From positions 1,922,001-1,986,000 of the forward strand of contig NZ_CP094657.1 in the NCBI RefSeq assembly GCF_023920705.1: a stretch of DNA of 64,000 bases. The letters are read 5' to 3'. This DNA is from Acinetobacter sp. XS-4 (lineage in GTDB: Bacteria > Pseudomonadota > Gammaproteobacteria > Pseudomonadales > Moraxellaceae). The position numbers and the translations under genes were made by a program. This document shows, piece by piece, positions 58,460 through 64,000 of this stretch; positions within the stretch are counted from its first letter, which is position 1; each line of letters starts with the position of its first letter. The notes under the pieces were generated by a model. It saw nothing but the letters and a program-made list of their open reading frames with translations. It did not search any database and was not told the origin of the DNA.

Positions 58460-59326
58460 TTATATAAAAATATCATATACATCGTAATTGGAAAACTTAT
58501 GAATATATTTAACAATGGATACAGAAAACTCATCAAAATTTATTTTATTTTTACTATAAAGATCATAAAAACCATATGGCCCACATAAATGCATAGCTGC
58601 TAAAATTCCAGATAAAATACCTTCATCGTAGATTTCAAAAAGTTCATGAAAAGTTGATTCAGGATACTTATTTTCTTTAAAGATCGTTAATAGATCTATT
58701 CCCTTAGAAATATTAAAAAGCTTCTTTAGAATTTTTAAGTTATAGTAAAATGCTTTAATTATAATTTTTTCTTGAATTAAAGGGGATTTCAAATCGTCAA
58801 AATTATTTAAACCTAGTAAACCTTTAAATTCACCTTCCCATAAATTTACATGTGTCGCTATAATACCCTTATTTAAAAACTCATTGTAAGTATAATATTC
58901 AGTAACTCCCGCACTCCAAAACTTGTCATCAATACCACCCATATAATACGAATCTACTAATAAATTTTGTCTTAGCTTTTTACTAGGTATGTAAATTTCT
59001 AAGTCATAAAGTAATGCTTCACCAAATTGATATCCAATAAAACCTAAAGCATTTATAGAATGATATTGCATATTTTTTATGCAATCAGGATTGGTAGCAT
59101 CAAATAAATGAGCTATACCTAAAGTACAAAAGTATTCATATACAGTTAATTTCTTAGAAAGTGGTCTTCCAGTCATATAATTTCTTTTAACAATACCTGG
59201 AGACTCAACATCATAATAGTCAATAACTTTATTATTATAGTTATCAATGTACCAGTTAAATTTATTTGGTGATATACCAGATTCTTGCTCTAATAGATCA
59301 TTTAAAAAGAGAGGAAAAGATTTCAT
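58460..59326 (-). CDS. hypothetical protein, 288 aa, possibly lysozyme-like C-terminus
   Basis: Last gene of the minus-strand cluster. Soluble, rich in Tyr, Asn and Ile. The C-terminal text FELYDEG-like ELFEIYDEGILSGILAAMHL and CGPYGFYDLYSKNKINFDEF, ending VKYIHKFSNYDVYDIF, resembles the tail motif (AAHLGGPGG... DYxxKFSGYD) of some lysozyme- or transglycosylase-like proteins. No catalytic Glu can be assigned with confidence. It is seven bases from the end of the AmpG-like gene, with which it is convergent, and 57 bases downstream of the dehydrogenase-like gene. Low-confidence functional hint only. Confidence 0.55.
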   Translation of the reverse strand: MKSFPLFLNDLLEQESGISPNKFNWYIDNYNNKVIDYYDVESPGIVKRNYMTGRPLSKKLTVYEYFCTLGIAHLFDATNPDCIKNMQYHSINALGFIGYQFGEALLYDLEIYIPSKKLRQNLLVDSYYMGGIDDKFWSAGVTEYYTYNEFLNKGIIATHVNLWEGEFKGLLGLNNFDDLKSPLIQEKIIIKAFYYNLKILKKLFNISKGIDLLTIFKENKYPESTFHELFEIYDEGILSGILAAMHLCGPYGFYDLYSKNKINFDEFSVSIVKYIHKFSNYDVYDIFI

Positions 59327-59383
59327 TAAAAGTACTCATGTTTTATGTAAAAATATAATATTTAATTATAAGGAATTTATTCT

Positions 59384-60505
59384 TTATAATTTAACTATTT
59401 TCAATAGTTCCGAAATATTATTGTTGATCCTATTATTATTGATCATAACTAGAGAAGATAATGAGTCTGAAATATTTTTTGTAATACTGTATTCTGAATT
59501 ATTAGTATACCCTATAATTCCTAAAACTTTAAGACAATTTAAACATATGTCAATACATAATTCTGATATTTGTGGTTTCATAGAAGTGATCTCTAGTTTT
59601 TTTGTAAATCCTTCACAATAGTCATTGCTGAATGAAATTAAATTAGTAATTATAGAGTTTTCCATCAAAAGTAAGTCATTATAAATTTCAGCAACTTTAA
59701 TGCCATTTTCTTCATTAATTTTATAATGCTTTAATGTCTTGTCAAAGGCATTTGAGGCTATTCCTAACCAACATCCACTCCATAATAAATGACTATATGG
59801 TAATATAATTTCATTAATTATTTTATTTGAAGAACATAATAATATATCTGACTCATTAAATTCAGTACTTAAATCATATCCATTACTACATGTTCCTCTT
59901 AAACCCATTGAATTCCAAAGACTTAATAGTTCTAAAGTATATTTTTCTTTTGTTAAATAAATAAATACTTGCTTATTGTTGTAGTCATTGGCTGTTAATA
60001 AAATAGCATCAGCATAATCAGCATAAGAAATAACTGGACATTTTTTATTTAAAAAAAATAAATTATTTTTATTTTTTACAATTTTAGTAATGCTTCTAGA
60101 GATATCGCCACCTTTTCCTATTTCAGAAGTAGCAGATGCAATTAAAGACTGTTCTTTAAAAATATTATATAGTAAATTTTCATTACATTTATCGTTAATA
60201 ATTGCGTATAATTGAGTAATATGCATAGCATATATCATACCAGTTGAAGCACATTCTTTTGATAAAATATAGATAAAATAAAATTGGTCATACAAGTTAA
60301 ATTGATAAGGGTTATCTTTTAAATTAATTATTGTAGTTAAAAGTTTTTTCTCTTTCAATTTAGAGAAAGTCTGATGTGGAAATATTGATTTTTCATGGAC
60401 AACTTTACTTTCTGATTTTAATACAGGAATTATTTCTTTATTAATAATTTCTAGTGCTTTCTTAAATGAATATGAAAGATTTTTCTCTATTTTGCTTATA
60501 TTCAT
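59384..60505 (-). CDS. acyl-CoA dehydrogenase-like flavoprotein
   Basis: A 373-residue protein with the acyl-CoA dehydrogenase layout: a helical N-terminal domain (LYDQFYFIYILSKECASTGM), a middle beta domain (ATSEIGKGGDISRSITKIVK, KKCPVISYADYADAILLTAN, LSLWNSMGLRGTCSNGYDLS) and a helical C-terminal domain (SHLLWSGCWLGIASNAFDKT). The WNSMGLRGTCSNGYDL segment is the most family-like. Substrates of such proteins in gene clusters may be carrier-bound acyl groups or N-hydroxylations. It starts four bases before the end of the glycosyltransferase gene, so they are co-transcribed. Confidence 0.7.
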   Translation of the reverse strand: MNISKIEKNLSYSFKKALEIINKEIIPVLKSESKVVHEKSIFPHQTFSKLKEKKLLTTIINLKDNPYQFNLYDQFYFIYILSKECASTGMIYAMHITQLYAIINDKCNENLLYNIFKEQSLIASATSEIGKGGDISRSITKIVKNKNNLFFLNKKCPVISYADYADAILLTANDYNNKQVFIYLTKEKYTLELLSLWNSMGLRGTCSNGYDLSTEFNESDILLCSSNKIINEIILPYSHLLWSGCWLGIASNAFDKTLKHYKINEENGIKVAEIYNDLLLMENSIITNLISFSNDYCEGFTKKLEITSMKPQISELCIDICLNCLKVLGIIGYTNNSEYSITKNISDSLSSLVMINNNRINNNISELLKIVKL

Positions 60506-60508
60506 TAA

Positions 60509-61285
60509 TTAGTTTCCTTCTAAATAGGCTATGTGATTTTCTAATTGTTGCTTCAACGCAGGGAATTCTGTAAAAAATCCTTCGTACTTTTTTAATAAAA
60601 TTTTTGATTCTTTTACTCTTAAATTATTAAATTCTGGAGAAGTCATTCTTATTTTATTATGGTTATGAACTTTAACTTTAGCCTTACCAGATATAAAGTG
60701 AGGAATGAAACCTTTGGATAAAAGCCTAATAAAAAAATCTGTATCTTCTACTACCTTAATTTTTTCATCAAAAAAATTTTGTTGTTTATTAATATGTGAA
60801 GATCTTACAGTAACACCATGACCTATACCTATACTAAGTAGTTTTTTAAATATATCAATTTTCTTTTTGAAAACTTCAATTCTCTCTGGTGGATCAATAT
60901 AGCAATTACTATTAATGTATTGGACTGAGCACCAGGTAATTGAAATATTGGGATTTTCAATTAAGGCATTTAATGAATCTTCTAGAAAAGTTTCACAATA
61001 TTCATCATCATCATCTAAAAAACTTATATACTTCCCTAAAGCTGCTTTAATACCTATATTTCTAGCTGTAGCAGCTCCCAGATTTTCATGATTCTGAATA
61101 TAATTGATCCTAAAATTGAATCTATTTAATTTTTCGCGATCAATTTTTTCTGTAGAACCATCGTCTACTATTATTACTTCGTAATCTTTGAAAGTCTGTT
61201 TTTCAACACTATTAAGACTTCTAATTAATTCATGAGGTCTATTAAATGTTGGAATAACTATTGAGAAAGTTGGACTACTTTTCAT
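60509..61285 (-). CDS. family 2 glycosyltransferase
   Basis: A 258-residue GT-A enzyme: FSIVIPTFNRPHELIRSLNS, DYEVIIVDDGSTEKIDREKL, NLGAATARNIGIKAALGKYI, SFLDDDDEY (DXD metal motif) and VVEDTDFFIRLLSKG as the acceptor-side acidic motif. It transfers a sugar from a nucleotide donor. There is no other sugar gene in view, so it probably decorates the cluster product rather than making a polysaccharide. Followed by the dehydrogenase-like gene with a three-base gap. The 265 bases upstream (61286-61551) are AT-rich and empty. Confidence 0.88.
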   Translation of the reverse strand: MKSSPTFSIVIPTFNRPHELIRSLNSVEKQTFKDYEVIIVDDGSTEKIDREKLNRFNFRINYIQNHENLGAATARNIGIKAALGKYISFLDDDDEYCETFLEDSLNALIENPNISITWCSVQYINSNCYIDPPERIEVFKKKIDIFKKLLSIGIGHGVTVRSSHINKQQNFFDEKIKVVEDTDFFIRLLSKGFIPHFISGKAKVKVHNHNKIRMTSPEFNNLRVKESKILLKKYEGFFTEFPALKQQLENHIAYLEGN

Positions 61286-61551
61286 TGTTTTTAATCCTGA
61301 TTCTAGAATAACTTATATTTTAAAATTGATATTTATTAATAAAAAACAATCTGTTTTATAAGATTAATTAACTTCTTGTTAAAGAAAATTGAGAGATTTT
61401 TAATATCTTTTTTAGAAGCTGGTTTTAATATTTTGATATATACAATCAATGTAAAATCCTCCAAACTATAGTTTTCATTTTAAATATATGAAATTCTCAT
61501 TTAAAAAATATTTATATAATAGAAGTTGTAAAATACAAATAGGAACTTGAA

Positions 61552-62217
61552 TCAACTATTTAAATTTCCTACTAGCTCAATAAATTTAAGTTTAATTCTA
61601 TTAAATACATCATGCTTTGTGCCTGAACCATCAATTCTAATACAGTTGTCATCTGCCAATTGACATAATGCATTATGAAAATTTTGTAGTTCTTCAAGTG
61701 GTTCGTAGTCTGTTCCTCTATCATTAACTCTCTTATATGCAATTTCAGGAGGAGTATCTATCCAAAATACGAAGTCATATTTTTTTGCAGACTCATAAAC
61801 ATCAATAATCTTATTGATATCTTTGCAATTATTTGCAACTGCTAGGCCGAGTCGACAAAAGTTTGTACGTGGTTCAATAACATCTATACCAGTATTGATA
61901 CAAGGTAAAATAGCACTGTAATGATGTCGTACAGCACTAAAGGCTTTAGCTAATTCAAAAGGATATGTTCCAAAATAGCTTCTTGGAAGCATTGAATTTT
62001 GTCTGCTTATTGCTGTAGCAAGTTGAGGAACTAAATCATCCTTAGGTTCACAAACATAACATTGCCGTTTTAATGACCTTAAATATTGACCTAACATACC
62101 TGCTTGTGTTGATTTCCCTGCACCATCAAGTCCTGTAAACCCTATATATAGTGAGCGATTTGAAAAATCGGTTCTTTTTATTTTCTGTATTTCTTGAACA
62201 ATACCACTTGTAAGCAT
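61552..62217 (-). CDS. dTMP-kinase-like P-loop kinase
   Basis: A 221-residue protein with thymidylate-kinase features: SLYIGFTGLDGAGKSTQAGM (Walker A GLDGAGKST), a middle EPRTNFCRLGLAVANN segment, and VFWIDTPPEIAYKRVNDRGT, followed by DYEPLEEL (the lid-type region with DRG). It is unlikely to be the housekeeping tmk because it sits in a cluster and lacks the usual RxxxxSxxAYQ pattern; nucleotide- or product-phosphorylating kinases of this fold occur in biosynthetic clusters. It is 174 bases downstream of the amino-acid-kinase-family gene on the same strand. Confidence 0.75.
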   Translation of the reverse strand: MLTSGIVQEIQKIKRTDFSNRSLYIGFTGLDGAGKSTQAGMLGQYLRSLKRQCYVCEPKDDLVPQLATAISRQNSMLPRSYFGTYPFELAKAFSAVRHHYSAILPCINTGIDVIEPRTNFCRLGLAVANNCKDINKIIDVYESAKKYDFVFWIDTPPEIAYKRVNDRGTDYEPLEELQNFHNALCQLADDNCIRIDGSGTKHDVFNRIKLKFIELVGNLNS

Positions 62218-62391
62218 TTCAAAACTCCTTATATATTATTTATTGGTCAAAGATAGATATTTAGCTTTTAGCTATATCTAAATTGTTCCAAGAATATAAT
62301 CTCTATTTAATATTCTGTTAAATTTTATAGAAACTCAATATTTGTGTTAGTAAAAGTTTCTATAAAATTTTTAGTAAAAATTTAATCAATA

Positions 62392-63120
62392 TTAATTATT
62401 ACTATAATAAACTCGTGTGGATAAGGTGTTTTTACTAAGTAAAGTATCTTGTAAACGCTCTGAATACTTACCATTTATAATGAGACACTCATTAATAAAG
62501 CCATGCGCTATCCATTGTGCGAGACAAACATCAATTGAAGTATGTCCTATTTTTACAACATCAGCTGCCGAAGCAGATTCTATTGGTTTTTCTTTTAGTA
62601 GGTTTCCAGAAGTATCCTGATCATAAATACCATCTACATCCGTGAGTACAATCAATTTTGGTGCTCCTACTTGCCAAGCAATCCAACCCGCGATTGCATC
62701 AGATGTAATATCCCAACTATATTCAACTGGATCTAAAGACATTATAAGTTGTGAGGGTAGAAGAATAGGTGTCTTTAAGTTGTCTAACGCTATTCGGATA
62801 TCTTTAAAATTTCGACAAGTCAACGATGCCTTTGAGTAATAAGGATCTGAAAGAATTAATCCTATTTGATCTTGAGCTAAGGCACATGCCTCATGAGCTG
62901 TTGGCATAGTAAATTTTCTTTTGGCATAAATCTCTTCAATAGATTTATCTGGCGGCCCCCCACCAGGCACAACTAATAATCTAGCCCCATTCTGTGAAGC
63001 TTCATTAATTATTTCGAGCAAAGCACCAGCTTCTTCTGGGTCTTTTAAAAGACTTCCACCAAATTTAATGACTAAATCTATATTTAGGTCTAGGTAACCA
63101 GAAATATTTTTTTTATTCAT
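62392..63120 (-). CDS. amino acid kinase family enzyme (MfnE/FomA/uridylate-kinase-like)
   Basis: A 242-residue kinase of the aspartate/glutamate/uridylate kinase superfamily: LVIKFGGSLLKDPEEAGALL at the N-terminus, RLLVVPGGGPPDKSIEEIYA, TAHEACALAQDQIGLILSDP, and LIVLTDVDGIYDQDTSGNLL. The GGGP and TDVDGIY boxes bind ATP and phosphate acceptor. The AHEACALAQDQ segment recalls MfnE-type kinases acting on small metabolites rather than aspartokinase. ATG at 63120 is chosen; it lies one base after the stop of the Ddl-like gene, so the two are one operon. Substrate unknown. Confidence 0.82.
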   Translation of the reverse strand: MNKKNISGYLDLNIDLVIKFGGSLLKDPEEAGALLEIINEASQNGARLLVVPGGGPPDKSIEEIYAKRKFTMPTAHEACALAQDQIGLILSDPYYSKASLTCRNFKDIRIALDNLKTPILLPSQLIMSLDPVEYSWDITSDAIAGWIAWQVGAPKLIVLTDVDGIYDQDTSGNLLKEKPIESASAADVVKIGHTSIDVCLAQWIAHGFINECLIINGKYSERLQDTLLSKNTLSTRVYYSNN

Positions 63121-63121
63121 A

Positions 63122-64000
63122 TTATCTACTACCACGTATGAACGCTGTGTCAACTAATTGTTTTACTAGTTCATCAAAAGATATACCAGCAGCTCGGGCT
63201 GCATCAGGATAAAGACTAGTTGGGGTCATACCCGGTAAAGTATTAGTTTCAAGTAAGTAAATTTCTGAAGAATCTGTAATGATAAAATCTGATCTTGATA
63301 GATCTTTACAACCTAGTACTTGATGGGCTTGGATGGCTATCTCTGAGGCGCGTTCATATACATCTTGCGGTAGTTGAGCTGGTACTACATGCTGACTGGC
63401 ACCCTCAGTATAACGGTGCTCAAAATCATACCATTGACCGAGTGGAGTGATTACTTCAACTATAGGTAAAGCTTTAATTTGTGTATGATCTTCTAAAACT
63501 CCTATCGTGATTTCACGACCAATAATTCTTTTTTCCACAACAGCTTCTGCACTATTATCAAAAACTCTCTTGATTGAAGAGGCAATATTTTGACTTCCTT
63601 GAGCAAACTCAATCCCTAGAGCAGAGCCTTGATCACAAGGTTTGATTACAACATCATTTCCAACATTTTTTAAAATATTATTAACAACTTCCTCTATTTC
63701 TTCATCTCTATTAATGGTAATACCTAATGCACAAGGAAGTTTCGCAGCCGCAAAAATCAACTTTGCTGTAGGTTTGTGAAGGGCACATGCACTAGCTTTA
63801 ACACCACTGCCAACGTAAGGTAGGCCTAGTATTTCAAGAAAACCTTGAATAGTCCCATCTTCTCCTATAGCTCCATGTAAAACTGGGAATGCAACATCAA
63901 AGTTGTCACTAATCAACTTCTTTGGAAGCTCACTATCGAGTTCAAGTACATGAATATCCGCATATGAATTTCTTAAAGCTTTAGCTACAGCGTTAGCTGA
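63122..64000 (-). CDS. D-alanine-D-alanine ligase-like ATP-grasp enzyme (5' end outside window)
   Basis: The frame is open on the minus strand from the window edge (base 64000) to TAA at 63122-63124, 292 residues, lacking only the first part. Ddl signatures: VAFPVLHGAIGEDGTIQGFL, LEILGLPYVGSGVKASACAL, DVVIKPCDQGSALGIEF, SRSDFIITDSSEIYLLETNT, LPGMTPTSLYPDAARAAGIS. Some positions differ from ordinary Ddl: LHKPTAK where MDKxxxK is usual, and KPCDQGSALG for KPxxxGSSxG. It may ligate amino acids other than D-Ala. It is the first visible gene of the cluster. Confidence 0.85.
   Translation of the reverse strand, partial: SANAVAKALRNSYADIHVLELDSELPKKLISDNFDVAFPVLHGAIGEDGTIQGFLEILGLPYVGSGVKASACALHKPTAKLIFAAAKLPCALGITINRDEEIEEVVNNILKNVGNDVVIKPCDQGSALGIEFAQGSQNIASSIKRVFDNSAEAVVEKRIIGREITIGVLEDHTQIKALPIVEVITPLGQWYDFEHRYTEGASQHVVPAQLPQDVYERASEIAIQAHQVLGCKDLSRSDFIITDSSEIYLLETNTLPGMTPTSLYPDAARAAGISFDELVKQLVDTAFIRGSR

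Noticed and set aside
61552..62217. Calling the P-loop kinase the housekeeping tmk
   Set aside because: It is embedded in an AT-rich cluster, is longer at the N-terminus, and its central motifs deviate from cellular thymidylate kinases.

Overview
The window looks like chromosomal DNA of Acinetobacter, most likely the A. calcoaceticus-baumannii complex. The evidence is the low GC content, a NadV/NrtR-type NAD salvage pair, Acinetobacter-style siphophage genes (DUF2280 small terminase, GH108 endolysin, J-like tail tip), an EmrAB-type pump and a Fur-boxed TonB receptor. The genus assignment rests on gene content, not on a search.

Layout. (1) 1-2.7 kb is housekeeping: the 3' end of nicotinamide phosphoribosyltransferase, a degenerate-Nudix NrtR-like regulator and a MetF-like protein with a fused zinc-type C-terminal domain. 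(2) 2.8-5.45 kb holds small lipoproteins and secreted proteins, some broken. (3) 5.49-39.71 kb is a composite, defective prophage region. An integrase sits at its left end and an identical 20-bp direct repeat lies at both ends (5487-5506 and 39690-39709). Inside are an early-region deletion, a duplicated antiterminator remnant, a truncated large terminase, an inverted piece of the head/tail module, an intact J-like tail tip, a holin and an endolysin. Cargo genes are scattered through it: a NUDIX plus SRA-like/HNH pair (possible type IV restriction), an alpha/beta hydrolase, a class A beta-lactamase of carbenicillinase type, an ImmA/IrrE-type pair, and ribbon-helix-helix repressors. Its right-hand 5 kb (34.7-39.5) is a separate island bounded by two direct copies of [antirepressor 3' end + ssrA (tmRNA) 3' end]. 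That island carries a fluoride-riboswitch operon (DUF190 + inorganic pyrophosphatase, no crcB), a Fur-regulated siderophore receptor, and a membrane-protein/XRE pair with twin operators.

(4) 40.1-42.4 kb has a LuxR-type regulator and an amidase. (5) 43.1-50.8 kb is an export and biosynthesis locus: EmrA/EmrB-like pump genes, then a tightly overlapping operon of acetyltransferase-like protein, GH3-family acyl-adenylating amido-synthetase, TolC-like outer-membrane channel and GNAT protein. The parts suggest synthesis and tripartite export of an acyl-amino-acid-like small molecule. (6) 51-53.7 kb has an exported SurE-like phosphatase, a lipoprotein, an HD hydrolase and an unknown protein. (7) 54.65-55.68 kb is a hairpin-rich, probably structured RNA leader in front of a TetR gene. 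(8) 55.8-57 kb has a small membrane protein and a GNAT. (9) 57.2-64 kb is a strikingly AT-rich cluster. One strand carries Ddl-like ATP-grasp ligase, amino-acid-kinase-family enzyme, dTMP-kinase-like protein, family 2 glycosyltransferase, acyl-CoA-dehydrogenase-like flavoprotein and an unknown protein, convergent with an AmpG-like permease. It runs off the window edge and is the best candidate for an undescribed biosynthetic or cell-wall-directed system.

No complete rRNA, tRNA, tmRNA or CRISPR array was recognised. All identifications are from reading the sequence; no database or folding program was run.
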